A DNA stretch of 64,000 bases from Actinacidiphila fildesensis (GTDB lineage Bacteria > Actinomycetota > Actinomycetes > Streptomycetales > Streptomycetaceae): the NCBI RefSeq assembly GCF_042652185.1, contig NZ_JBHSIX010000019.1. One strand, 5' to 3'. This document shows positions 8,286-16,710 of this stretch, in pieces. Position 1 is the stretch's first letter, and each line of letters opens with the position of its first letter. A model generated the notes under the pieces. The model searched no databases. It worked only from the letters and a program-made list of their open reading frames with translations, and was not told the origin of the DNA. The position numbers and the translations under genes were made by a program.

Positions 8286-8369
8286 GTCACCCTCGGGAGG
8301 CGTCACGCCTCGGGAGGCGTCACGCCTCGGTCGGCCTCACGCCTCGGTCGGCGTCACCCTTCGGTCAGG
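8286..8369. repeat. Five 16-17-bp tandem units spanning the TetR gene 3' end
   Basis: Units of the form GTCACGCCTCGGNNGGC begin at 8286, 8302, 8319, 8336 and 8353. The TetR stop codon (TCA on this strand, 8354-8356) occupies the TCA of the last unit, and every other unit keeps that TCA. Each unit also contains a small palindrome, GCCTCGGNNGGC. Confidence 0.85.
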
Positions 8370-9043
8370 TAACGCTGCAGCGTAGGCGCCACCAGCGCGA
8401 CGATGTCCTCGACATCGGCCGAGGCCAGCGGCTCCACCTTGATCACGTAGCGCAGGATCGCGATCCCGACCATCTGCGAGGCGGCCAGCTCGGCCCGCAG
8501 CTTCGGATCCGGCACCCGCAGATCCTCCGCGATGCGCTCCAGCAGCATGCGCAGCAGGAACCCGCGCAGGACGGCCGCCGCCGTCTCGTGCGTCAGCGCG
8601 GACCGGACGACGGCCAGCAGCGGGCCACGGGTCGCCGGGTTCTCCCAGACGCCGAGGAAGTAGCGGGAGAGCCGCTCACCGATGCCGTCGGGGCCCTGCC
8701 CCACCACGTCGGGCACGTTCAGCGCGGGCTCGAAGGACGTCTCGATCGCCGCCGCGAAGACCTGCTCCTTGGTGCCGAAATAATGGTGCACCAGCGCCGG
8801 GTCCACCTCGGCCGCCTTCGCGATCGAACGGACCGACGTCTTGTCGTAGCCGCGCGCGGAGAACTCGGCGCGGGCCGCGACCAGGATGCGGTCCCGCGAG
8901 TCGGTCGCCCCGGCGCGCGTCCCGCTGGGACGCCCACGACGACGGGGCTCGCCCTTCGGCCCACCCTTCGGTGCGGCTTGCGATCCGGCTTCGGAGACGT
9001 GGTCCTGCCCGGCCGGCGGCTCACCCTTCGCCCGCGCCGTCAC
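8354..9043 (-). CDS. TetR family transcriptional regulator
   Basis: The 229-residue protein has a disordered, Gly/Pro/Lys-rich N-terminus of about 48 residues, then the TetR helix-turn-helix (RILVAARAEFSARGYDKTSVRSIAKAAEVDPALVHHYFGTKEQVFAAAI) and a helical ligand domain. It overlaps the end of the upstream TIM-barrel gene by four bases (ATGA), so the two form an operon. Its ligand and targets are unknown. The final codons fall in a 17-bp tandem repeat. Confidence 0.9.
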   Translation of the reverse strand: MTARAKGEPPAGQDHVSEAGSQAAPKGGPKGEPRRRGRPSGTRAGATDSRDRILVAARAEFSARGYDKTSVRSIAKAAEVDPALVHHYFGTKEQVFAAAIETSFEPALNVPDVVGQGPDGIGERLSRYFLGVWENPATRGPLLAVVRSALTHETAAAVLRGFLLRMLLERIAEDLRVPDPKLRAELAASQMVGIAILRYVIKVEPLASADVEDIVALVAPTLQRYLTEG

Positions 9044-9921
9044 GCGCCGGGGACCCTGGCCGCCGTGGCCAGATGGAGCCGGGTGAAGGCCAGCGCCTCG
9101 GCGAGATCGGCCTCACGTTCGGCGGCGGACATCGCCCGCCGCGTGTTGACCTCGACGACCACATGACCGGTGAACCCGCTCAGCGCGAGCCGTTCCAGCA
9201 GTTCGGCGCAGGGCTGACCGCCACGGCCCGGCACCAGGTGCTCGTCCTTGGCCGAGCCGTTGCCGTCGGCGAGATGGACGTGCGCGAGCCGGTCACCCAT
9301 CCGGTCGACCATGTCCAGGGCCGCGCTGCGGGACGTGGAGGCATGCGAGAGGTCCACCGTGAAGTGCCGGTAGTCGTCCTTGGTGACGTCCCAGTCGGGC
9401 GCGTACGCGAGCATCTCGCGGTCGCGGTACCGCCACGGGTACATGTTCTCGACGGCGAAGCGGACATCGGTCTCGTCCGCCATCCGCCAGATCCCCCGGA
9501 CGAAATCGCGCGCGTAGTTGCGCTGCCACCGAAAGGGCGGATGCACGACGACGGTCGACGCGCCCAGCGTCTCGGCCGCCGCGCGTGCCCGCTGGAGCTT
9601 GATCCACGGGTCGGTGGACCACACCCGCTGGGTGATCAGCAGGCACGGCGCGTGCACGGCGAGGATCGGGACGTGGTGATAGTCCGAGAGCCGGCGCAGC
9701 GCCTCTATGTCCTGGCTGACCGGATCGGTCCACACCATGACCTCGACGCCGTCGTAACCGAGCCGGGCGGCGATCTCGAAGGCCGTCGCCGTGGACTCCG
9801 GATAGACCGAGGCCGTGGACAGCGCGACCTTCGCGTCCGGCACCCGGACCACATGTCCGGGCGCGGGAACGCCGTACGCCTGCCGGTCCGCGTACGCCTT
9901 TGGGTCCGCTCGTTCAGCCAC
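9040..9921 (-). CDS. Sugar phosphate isomerase/epimerase-like TIM-barrel protein
   Basis: The 293-residue protein belongs to the xylose-isomerase-like TIM barrel family (AP_endonuc_2). Metal-site motifs are seen as VVVHPPF, FAVENMYP, FTVDLSHAS and AHVHLADGNG. The substrate is unknown. The GTG at 9921 is preceded by TACGCT at seven bases, indicating a leaderless start. It is the first gene of a pair with the TetR regulator. Confidence 0.85.
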   Translation of the reverse strand: MAERADPKAYADRQAYGVPAPGHVVRVPDAKVALSTASVYPESTATAFEIAARLGYDGVEVMVWTDPVSQDIEALRRLSDYHHVPILAVHAPCLLITQRVWSTDPWIKLQRARAAAETLGASTVVVHPPFRWQRNYARDFVRGIWRMADETDVRFAVENMYPWRYRDREMLAYAPDWDVTKDDYRHFTVDLSHASTSRSAALDMVDRMGDRLAHVHLADGNGSAKDEHLVPGRGGQPCAELLERLALSGFTGHVVVEVNTRRAMSAAEREADLAEALAFTRLHLATAARVPGA

Positions 9922-9961
9922 GGGAGACAGCGTACGGCGACGGGTCAGCCGAACGGCACTC

Positions 9962-10930
9962 TCATCTGCGCCGACGTGACACGGTCAACATCGAACCGCG
10001 CTCATTCCCCATAAGGTCGAGTTTGCGGAGAATCACCCCTTCACGCAGCGCCCACGGACAGATCTCCAGCTCCGCGACCCCGAAGAGGTCCATCGCCGCC
10101 TCCGCCACCAGCGCCCCCGCCAGCAGCTGGCCCGCGCGGCCCTCGGAGACCCCCGGCAGCTGCGCGCGCTCGGCCCGCCGCATGGTCGTCAGCCGGGGCA
10201 CCCACTCCTCCAGTGACCTGCGGGTCAGCGACCGCTGGGTGTACACGCCGTCGGCGCTGCGGGCGGCGCCCGCGATCCGTGCGAGCTGCTTGAACGTCTT
10301 CGACGTGCCCACCGCGTGGTCGGGGCGGCCGAGCCGGGAGAACTCCGCGACCGTCCGGGCGATCTCGGCCCGCACGTGCTTGCGCAGCGCGCGCACGTCA
10401 TCGGTGGCGGGCGGGTCGCCGGGCAGCCAGGTGCTGGTCAGCCGGCCCGCGCCGAGCGGCAGCGAGACCGCCGCGTCCGGGTCCTCGTCCATGCCGTAGC
10501 CGACTTCGAGGGAACCGCCGCCGATGTCCAGAACCAGCAGCCGGCCCGCCGACCAGCCGAACCAGCGGCGCACCGCGAGGAACGTCAGCCGGGCCTCGTC
10601 CTCGCCGGACAGCACCGTGAGCGTCACACCGCTCTCGGCGGCGACCCGCGCGAGCACCGCCTCACCGTTGGCCGCCTCCCGGACCGCCGAGGTGGCGAAC
10701 GCCAGCACGTCCTCGGCGCCCTTGTCCTCCGCGACCCGCAGCGCCTGCGAGAGGGTCGCGACCAGCCGGTCGACGCCCTCCAGGCTGATCGCACCCCGGT
10801 CGTCGAGCAGTTCCGCCAGCCGCAACTCCGCCTTGTGGGAGTAGGCGGGCAGCGGGCGCGCGCCCGGGTGCGCGTCCATCACCAGTAGGTGAACGGTGTT
10901 GGAACCCACGTCGAGCACTCCGAGTCGCAT
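9962..10930 (-). CDS. Ppx/GppA family exopolyphosphatase
   Basis: The 322-residue protein has the ASKHA-fold phosphate motifs DVGSNTVHLLVMD (start) and LLVLDIGGGSLEVGY (middle), as in exopolyphosphatases and guanosine pentaphosphatases. It probably cleaves polyphosphate or pppGpp. At about 320 residues it is the short actinobacterial form without the C-terminal HD-like domains. The ATG at 10930 follows TAGCGT by seven bases (leaderless type), which favours it over upstream starts. Confidence 0.88.
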   Translation of the reverse strand: MRLGVLDVGSNTVHLLVMDAHPGARPLPAYSHKAELRLAELLDDRGAISLEGVDRLVATLSQALRVAEDKGAEDVLAFATSAVREAANGEAVLARVAAESGVTLTVLSGEDEARLTFLAVRRWFGWSAGRLLVLDIGGGSLEVGYGMDEDPDAAVSLPLGAGRLTSTWLPGDPPATDDVRALRKHVRAEIARTVAEFSRLGRPDHAVGTSKTFKQLARIAGAARSADGVYTQRSLTRRSLEEWVPRLTTMRRAERAQLPGVSEGRAGQLLAGALVAEAAMDLFGVAELEICPWALREGVILRKLDLMGNERGSMLTVSRRRR

Positions 10931-11040
10931 GGGACAGACGCTAGCGCCCATCCGCGCCGCAGATGGTGCGGGGGCCGCCACAGATGGCGTGGGGACCGCC
11001 ACAGACGTTGTCCGGGCTCCCGGCGATCTACCCTGGCGGC

Positions 11041-11862
11041 GTGGCGAAGAACGTGGCAAAGAAGCTCAAGCAGTCGAAAAAGTCCCAGCAGCGGTCCGTA
11101 CCCGCCTCCGTGCCCGACGAGGTCGGTCCGGACTTCGCCCGCGCCTGGGTCGAGTTCCCCGACCCGGCCGACGACGAGCAGCTGTTCCGTTGCGACCTCA
11201 CCTGGCTCACCTCCCGCTGGACGTGCATCTTCGGCCAGGGCTGCCAGGGCATCGTCGCCGGCCGGGCCGCCGACGGATGCTGCTCGCTGGGCGCGCACTT
11301 CTCCGACGAGGAGGACGAACAGCGCGTCGCCGGCCACGCCGCCCGGCTCACCCCCGAGACGTGGCAGTTCCACGACCTCGGCACGAAGAAGGCCGGCGCC
11401 TGGGCCATGGTCAACGAGGACGGTGAACGCCAGACCCGCGTCGTCGACGGCGCCTGCATCTTCAGCAACCGGGCCGGTTTCGCCGGCGGGCAGGGCTGCG
11501 CGCTGCACGCCCTCGCGCTGCGGGAGGGCAAGGAGCCGCTGGAGACCAAGCCGGACGTGTGCTGGCAGCTGCCGATCCGGCGTACGTACGACTGGGTGGA
11601 CCGGCCGGACGAGACGCGGGTGCTGGTCGTCTCGATCGCGGAGTACGACCGGAGGGGGTGGGGGCCGGGTGGGCATGACCTGCATTGGTGGTGCACGAGT
11701 GCTACGTCGGCGCATGGGGCGGGGGATCCGGTGTATGTGTCGTACCGGCCGGAGCTGACGGAGTTGATGGGTGTGGCGGGGTACGGGCGGTTGGTGGAGC
11801 TCTGTGAGGCTCGGCTGGCGGCGTTGTTGCCGATGGCGCCGCATCCGGCGGACCCGGCGTAG
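11041..11862 (+). CDS. Cysteine-rich YkgJ/DUF3109-like protein
   Basis: The 273-residue protein starts with a Lys/Val-rich segment (KNVAKKLKQSKKSQQRS). It carries a cluster of cysteines in WTCIFGQGCQG, ADGCCSLG, DGACIFSN, GQGCALHAL and CWQLP, the pattern of putative zinc or iron chelating proteins (YkgJ or DUF3109 type). The biochemical role is unknown. The GTG is preceded by TACCCT at six bases, a leaderless start. Just downstream lies the first copy of the 108-nt structured repeat. Confidence 0.7.
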   Translation: MAKNVAKKLKQSKKSQQRSVPASVPDEVGPDFARAWVEFPDPADDEQLFRCDLTWLTSRWTCIFGQGCQGIVAGRAADGCCSLGAHFSDEEDEQRVAGHAARLTPETWQFHDLGTKKAGAWAMVNEDGERQTRVVDGACIFSNRAGFAGGQGCALHALALREGKEPLETKPDVCWQLPIRRTYDWVDRPDETRVLVVSIAEYDRRGWGPGGHDLHWWCTSATSAHGAGDPVYVSYRPELTELMGVAGYGRLVELCEARLAALLPMAPHPADPA

Positions 11863-11903
11863 ACCCTTCCGGCGGATCTGAGCGGGCGGTTCGTTGTGGG
11901 GTC

Positions 11904-12011
11904 GGGGGCCGGGTCCTCCGGGGTGGGTTTCGAAATCGACTATTTAGGGCCTGGCGGCCCACAAATAGCTCGGCAGCATTTCGAAACCCACCCCTGCGGC
12001 CCCCGGCCCCC
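11904..12011. repeat. 108-nt structured palindromic element, copy 1
   Basis: Nested arms: GGGGGCCGGG (11904-11913) with 12002-12011; GGGGTGGGTTTCGAAAT (11920-11936) with 11978-11994; CTATTT (11940-11945) with AAATAG (11963-11968). The tip holds GGGCCTGGCGGCCC, and TCGGCAGC lies on the right side as an unpaired bulge. Copy 2 at 16520-16627 has the same length and layout with compensatory changes. It lies 41 bases after a stop codon. It may be an RNA or terminator element, or a small mobile repeat. Confidence 0.85.
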
Positions 12012-12060
12012 TCGCGTCACCGCACCCGCGCCGTGCTCACACCGCCCGTGGTCCCGCCGC

Positions 12061-13695
12061 TCAGGCCGCCGGTGGGGCTGAGGACGACTCGCTCGGGGTT
12101 GGGGTGGGTGTGGGGCTGGGCTCCTCGGTTGTTGGCGTGGGGGTTGGGGTGTGGGTGGGGGTTGGGGTGGGGGGCTTGGTGTGGGTGGGGGGTGTGGCAT
12201 GGCCTCGGACGGTGACCACCGCGCCGGAGGGGTTCAGGAGGATGCGGGCGGCCCAGGGGGCTGTGGGTTCGGTGGAGTGGTCGACCGTGACGGTGAGGGT
12301 GGCTGACTCGCCGGGGCGGAGGTCGCCGCTCGTGGCGCTCAGGTGGAGCCAGTAGGCGGCGGTGGAGGCGGTCCAGTGGACCGGGGTGTCGCCGGTGGCG
12401 GTGAGGGTGATGACGGTGGTGCCGCTGTGGGATCCGGCGGTGACGGTGAGGTGGCCGGGGGCGCCTGGGGTGGGGGTGCCGGGTGGAGTGGACGGTGAGG
12501 CGGAGGTGTCCACGCTGACCGTTGTTCGGGGGGTCGCCGGGTGGTGGGCGTCGTTGGAGCCCGTGCTGCCGGCCTTTTCGTACGGGTGGCCGTCGATGCC
12601 GTCGGCACCATCCGGCTCGCTGGCGGAGATGCCGCCGCCCGGCTGGTCGGCGCCGATCGGCGCGCCACGGTAGGCGGCCCAGAGGGCGAGTACCGGGGCG
12701 GCGACGACGGCGGCGACGACCGTGGTGGTGACGGCGCGGTGCCGCAGCTGGGCGCGGCGGGCCGCGCGGTCCTTGTGGTCCAGGGGGAAGCCGCGCCGGT
12801 CGAAGCGCGGGGTGCCCTCGCGGCTGCGGCCGGCGCCGTCGCGCATGGAGTGCATCAGGGCGGCGTACGCGGCGGACCGTGGCGCTTCGAGCATGGTGAG
12901 CACGGCGGTCGCCGCGGTGGTCGCGGTGCCGGGCCAGGGGCCGCCGACGACGGCGCGCTCGGCGGTGAGCCGGCACTCCGGGCAGTCGTCGACATGGCGG
13001 ACGAGTTCCCGGCGCAGGGCCGTGCCGAGCAGCACCTGGGTGTCACCGGCCAGCCGCGCGACGGCCGCGCAGGTGCCGACCTCGACGACGGCGAGCGCGG
13101 CGCGGGTGCGTTCGACCTCGCAGGCGGCGCGGGCGAGGAGCGCGCGGGCCGCGTCCGCCTCGATGCCGAGGACGTGGCCGACCTCGTGCGGCGGGAGCTG
13201 GTGGCGGACCGCGAGTTCGAGGGCCTCGCGCTGCTCGGGGGTGGTGCCGGCGGCCTCCGGCCAGGCGAGGGCGGCGAGCTGGCCGCGGCGTTCGGCGGCG
13301 ACCGCCTCCGACATGCGGGGCAGATCGGGCCGGCCGGCCGCGAGGCGGCGGCGGCAGGACCAGCGGGCGAGGGCGTAGAGCCAGGGGCGGCGCAGCCCGG
13401 CCTCACGGAGCCGGCCGCGCTGCCGCTCGGCGAGGGCCAGCACCTCGCCGAGCGCCGCCGCGGCGGCGTCGTGCTCGCAGAGGACGGAGAGGCAGTAGGT
13501 GAACAGCCCGTCCAGATAGGGCTCGTAGTGGGCCGGGGGCTGCATCGGCAACGTGCCGTGCGGGCGCCGGTCCTTGCGCTGTTCCGGACGCGGTTCGGGG
13601 CGCGTCCGGGGCGCCGTCGCCCGGTGCTTGCGGTGCGTACCGGTGCGAGGGCCCGTAGCGGCGTCCTGGGGGTGGGTCTCCTGCCTGCTCATCAC
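12061..13695 (-). CDS. Sigma-like / zinc-motif / transmembrane / BACON-like fusion protein
   Basis: A 544-residue protein. Numbering below is from the internal ATG at 13692. A basic N-terminus is followed by a helical sigma-70-like part: a region-2-like segment around 58-120 (YLDGLFTYCLSVLCEHDAAA) and a region-4-like HTH around 152-190 (TPEQREALELAVRH). Then come a zinc-binding anti-sigma-like motif H233-x3-C237-x2-C240, one transmembrane helix (about 321-341), an exterior beta domain resembling BACON (about 412-500) and a Thr/Pro-rich tail. The GTG at 13695 has TACCGT six bases upstream. The gene is divergent from radA. The role is unknown; signal-linked transcription control at the membrane is a guess. 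Confidence 0.65.
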   Translation of the reverse strand: MMSRQETHPQDAATGPRTGTHRKHRATAPRTRPEPRPEQRKDRRPHGTLPMQPPAHYEPYLDGLFTYCLSVLCEHDAAAAALGEVLALAERQRGRLREAGLRRPWLYALARWSCRRRLAAGRPDLPRMSEAVAAERRGQLAALAWPEAAGTTPEQREALELAVRHQLPPHEVGHVLGIEADAARALLARAACEVERTRAALAVVEVGTCAAVARLAGDTQVLLGTALRRELVRHVDDCPECRLTAERAVVGGPWPGTATTAATAVLTMLEAPRSAAYAALMHSMRDGAGRSREGTPRFDRRGFPLDHKDRAARRAQLRHRAVTTTVVAAVVAAPVLALWAAYRGAPIGADQPGGGISASEPDGADGIDGHPYEKAGSTGSNDAHHPATPRTTVSVDTSASPSTPPGTPTPGAPGHLTVTAGSHSGTTVITLTATGDTPVHWTASTAAYWLHLSATSGDLRPGESATLTVTVDHSTEPTAPWAARILLNPSGAVVTVRGHATPPTHTKPPTPTPTHTPTPTPTTEEPSPTPTPTPSESSSAPPAA

Positions 13696-13884
13696 CTGGC
13701 GACGGTAGGGCGGCGGGAGCACAAGTCTCAGGCGTCCTCGTGAGCGTTAACCCGTATGGGTGGTGATGCCGCTCAAAAGGGGACACCCCGTTAACTCGTA
13801 CGAGTGCCCGGGGGAATGCGAGTGCGGGCGCTGTCGCGGTCCACCGGGAACGCGTTGTCGGACCCTGCCACTACGGTGAACCCC

Positions 13885-15270
13885 ATGCCTCCCCGCAAGA
13901 CCGCTACGAAGGACCGTCCGTCCTACCGCTGCACCGAGTGCGGCTGGACCACCGTGAAGTGGCTCGGCCGCTGCGGGGAGTGCCAGGCCTGGGGCACCGT
14001 CGAGGAGTTCGGCGGCGCGCCCGCCGTCAGGACCACCGCGGCCGGCCGGGTGACGACGGCCGCCAAGCCGATCGGCCAGGTGGACGTCAGCCAGGCGACG
14101 GCCCGCTCGACGGGTGTGCCCGAGCTGGACCGGGTGCTCGGCGGCGGGCTGGTGCCCGGCGCGGTCGTGCTGGTCGCGGGTGAGCCGGGCGTCGGCAAGT
14201 CGACGCTGCTGCTGGACGTGGCGGCGAAGGCGGCGACCGCCCAGGGCCCGACGCTCTACATCACCGCCGAGGAGTCGGCGTCCCAGGTCCGGCTGCGCGC
14301 CGACCGGATCGGCGCGCTCTCCGACCATCTGTACCTGGCGGCCGAGACGGACCTGTCGGCGGTCCTGGGCCATCTGGACGACATCAAACCGTCGCTGCTG
14401 ATCCTGGACTCGGTGCAGACGGTGGCGTCCCCGGAGATCGACGGCGCGCCCGGCGGCATGGCGCAGGTCCGCGAGGTCGCGGGCGCGCTGATCCGCGCCT
14501 CCAAGGAGCGCGGTATGTCGACGCTCCTGGTCGGCCATGTCACCAAGGACGGTGCCATCGCGGGCCCCCGTCTGCTGGAGCACCTGGTGGACGTGGTGCT
14601 GAGCTTCGAGGGCGACCGACACGCCCGGCTGCGGCTGATCCGCGGCGTCAAGAACCGGTACGGCGCGACGGACGAGGTCGGCTGCTTCGAACTGCACGAC
14701 GAGGGCATCACGGGACTGGCCGATCCCTCCGGACTCTTCCTGACCCGCCGCGACGAACCGGTTCCCGGTACGTGCCTGACGGTCACGCTGGAGGGCAAGC
14801 GCCCGCTGGTGGTCGAGGTCCAGGGGCTCACCGTCGACACCCAGATCCCGTCCCCGCGCCGCACGACCTCGGGTCTGGAGACGTCCCGGGTCTCGATGAT
14901 GCTCGCTGTGCTGGAACAGCGCGGCCGGATTCAGGCGATCGGAAAGCGCGACATCTACACGGCGACGGTGGGCGGTGTGAAGCTCACCGAGCCCGCCGCG
15001 GACCTGGCCGTGGCGCTCGCGCTGGCCAGCGCGGCGATCGACACACCGCTGCCCAAGAACCTGGTCGCGATCGGCGAGGTCGGCCTCGCGGGCGAGGTCA
15101 GACGGGTCACGGGGGTGCAGCGCAGGCTGTCCGAGGCCGCCCGGCTGGGCTTCACCCATGCCCTGGTACCGCCGGATCCCGGGAAAATCCCGCCGGGCAT
15201 GAAAGTGATCGAGGTGGCCGACATAGGAGACGCCCTGCGGGTGCTCCCGAAGCGTGGCTCACGGGCCTAG
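13885..15270 (+). CDS. radA: DNA repair protein RadA
   Basis: The 461-residue ATPase acts in branch migration and processing of recombination intermediates. It has the N-terminal zinc finger CTECGWTTVKWLGRCGEC, Walker A GEPGVGKST, the RadA-specific KNRYG motif and a C-terminal Lon-like domain. The ATG at 13885 follows TACGGT by seven bases (leaderless type). The next gene is disA; RadA-DisA proximity is conserved in many bacteria, and RadA is known to inhibit DisA in B. subtilis. Confidence 0.96.
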   Translation: MPPRKTATKDRPSYRCTECGWTTVKWLGRCGECQAWGTVEEFGGAPAVRTTAAGRVTTAAKPIGQVDVSQATARSTGVPELDRVLGGGLVPGAVVLVAGEPGVGKSTLLLDVAAKAATAQGPTLYITAEESASQVRLRADRIGALSDHLYLAAETDLSAVLGHLDDIKPSLLILDSVQTVASPEIDGAPGGMAQVREVAGALIRASKERGMSTLLVGHVTKDGAIAGPRLLEHLVDVVLSFEGDRHARLRLIRGVKNRYGATDEVGCFELHDEGITGLADPSGLFLTRRDEPVPGTCLTVTLEGKRPLVVEVQGLTVDTQIPSPRRTTSGLETSRVSMMLAVLEQRGRIQAIGKRDIYTATVGGVKLTEPAADLAVALALASAAIDTPLPKNLVAIGEVGLAGEVRRVTGVQRRLSEAARLGFTHALVPPDPGKIPPGMKVIEVADIGDALRVLPKRGSRA

Positions 15271-15371
15271 AGACGGTCCGAACAGCGGTCGCTGGCCCAT
15301 TGCGGAGAGAACGTCAGTAAACTTTGCCCTGGTCTCGCCCTTTGGGCATCCGTAGCGACCGGAGGATTGCA

Positions 15372-16496
15372 GTGGCAGCCAACGACCGGGCAGCAGCTCC
15401 CGGCAAGTCCGGCGGGAGTTCCGCTGCTGATGCCCTGATGCGCGCCTCGCTCAGCGCGGTCGCTCCCGGCACCGGCCTGCGTGACGGACTCGAACGCATT
15501 CTGCGGGGCAATACGGGCGGTCTGCTCGTCCTCGGCATGGACAAGACCGTCGAGTCGCTCTGTACCGGCGGCTTCGTCCTCGACGTCGAATTCACCGCGA
15601 CCCGGCTCCGCGAACTGTGCAAGCTCGACGGCGCGCTGATCCTCGACAAGGACCTCACGAAGATTCTGCGGGCCGGTGTGCAGTTGGTCCCCGACTCCAA
15701 CATCCCGACCGAGGAGACCGGCACCCGGCACCGCACGGCGGACCGGGTGAGCAAGCAGGTCAACTTCCCGGTCGTCTCGGTCAGCCAGTCGATGCGGCTG
15801 ATCGCGCTGTACGTCGACGGGCAGCGCCGGGTCCTGGAGGACTCCGCCGCGATCCTGTCGCGGGCGAACCAGGCGCTGGCCACTCTGGAGCGCTACAAGC
15901 TGCGCCTGGACGAGGTGGCGGGCACGCTCTCCGCGCTGGAGATCGAGGACCTGGTCACCGTCCGGGACGTCAGCGCGGTCTCGCAGCGGCTGGAGATGGT
16001 CCGCCGGATCGCCACCGAGATCGCCGAGTACGTGGTCGAGCTGGGCACCGACGGCCGGCTGCTCTCCCTGCAGCTGGACGAGCTGATCGCGGGCGTCGAG
16101 CCGGAGCGCGAGCTGGTCGTCAGGGACTACGTGCCGGAGCCGACCGCGAAGCGGAACAGGACCGTGCCGGAGGCGCTCGTCGAACTGGACGCGCTGCCGC
16201 ACGCCGAGCTCCTCGAACTGACCACCGTGGCCCGTGCCCTGGGCTACACCGGCTCCCCCGAGACGCTGGACTCCGCGGTCTCGCCGCGCGGCTACCGGCT
16301 GCTGGCGAAGGTGCCGCGGCTGCCGAACACGGTCATCGAGCGGCTGGTCGAGCACTTCGGCGGCCTGCAGAAGCTGCTCGCTGCGAGCGTCGACGACCTG
16401 CAGACGGTGGACGGGGTCGGCGAGGCGCGGGCGCGTTCGGTGCGGGAGGGCCTGTCCAGGCTGGCGGAGTCGTCGATCCTGGAGCGGTACGTCTAG
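15372..16496 (+). CDS. disA: DNA-integrity scanning diadenylate cyclase
   Basis: The 374-residue enzyme makes c-di-AMP from two ATP. The DAC-domain motifs DGA (residues 86-88) and RHR (119-121) are intact, a long helical linker follows, and a helix-hairpin-helix DNA-binding domain ends the protein (VDDLQTVDGVGEARARSVREGL). The GTG start at 15372 has a strong GGAGG nearby. It follows radA by 101 bases. c-di-AMP controls osmotic balance and, through ydaO riboswitches, wall hydrolases in Streptomyces; a candidate leader is at about 25 kb. Confidence 0.96.
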   Translation: MAANDRAAAPGKSGGSSAADALMRASLSAVAPGTGLRDGLERILRGNTGGLLVLGMDKTVESLCTGGFVLDVEFTATRLRELCKLDGALILDKDLTKILRAGVQLVPDSNIPTEETGTRHRTADRVSKQVNFPVVSVSQSMRLIALYVDGQRRVLEDSAAILSRANQALATLERYKLRLDEVAGTLSALEIEDLVTVRDVSAVSQRLEMVRRIATEIAEYVVELGTDGRLLSLQLDELIAGVEPERELVVRDYVPEPTAKRNRTVPEALVELDALPHAELLELTTVARALGYTGSPETLDSAVSPRGYRLLAKVPRLPNTVIERLVEHFGGLQKLLAASVDDLQTVDGVGEARARSVREGLSRLAESSILERYV

Positions 16497-16519
16497 GACT
16501 CCGTCCCGGTTTGCGGGTC

Positions 16520-16627
16520 GGGGGCCGGGCCCTCCGGGGCAGGGTCCGAAATCGACTGTTTACGTGCCTGGCGGCCCACAAACAGCTCGGCAGCATTTCG
16601 GACCCTGCCCCTGCGGACCCGGCCCCC
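16520..16627. repeat. 108-nt structured palindromic element, copy 2
   Basis: This has the same layout as the copy at 11904-12011: GGGGGCCGGG (16520-16529) with 16618-16627; GGGGCAGGGTCCGAAAT (16536-16552) with 16595-16611; CTGTTT (16556-16561) with AAACAG (16580-16585). Against copy 1, four changes in the main stem and one in the inner stem are each matched on the other arm, so pairing is kept. It begins 24 bases after the disA stop. Confidence 0.85.
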
Positions 16628-16651
16628 TTCGGCTTCTCGGCCGAGCGAGGA

Positions 16652-16710
16652 CGTGTTGCGAAAGTCCCGCCTGGCCCACCGGGCGAACGGCGCTACTTTC
16701 GCAACACGCC
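16652..16710. repeat. Inverted repeat with GTGTTGCGAAAG arms
   Basis: CGTGTTGCGAAAGT (16652-16665) pairs with ACTTTCGCAACACG (16695-16708). The right arm continues into the stop codon of the minus-strand gene that ends at 16711, so that on the minus strand it reads CTAGGGCGTGTTGCGAAAG. The same 19-mer with no partner arm lies at 47486-47504. It probably acts as a terminator between convergent disA and the next gene. Confidence 0.75.

Noticed and set aside
8286..8369. CRISPR-like short repeats
   Set aside because: The 17-bp units are contiguous without spacers and include a stop codon, so this is a tandem array.
12061..12200. G/T-rich repeat as an independent satellite
   Set aside because: It encodes the Thr/Pro tail of the minus-strand protein in frame, a common linker composition.
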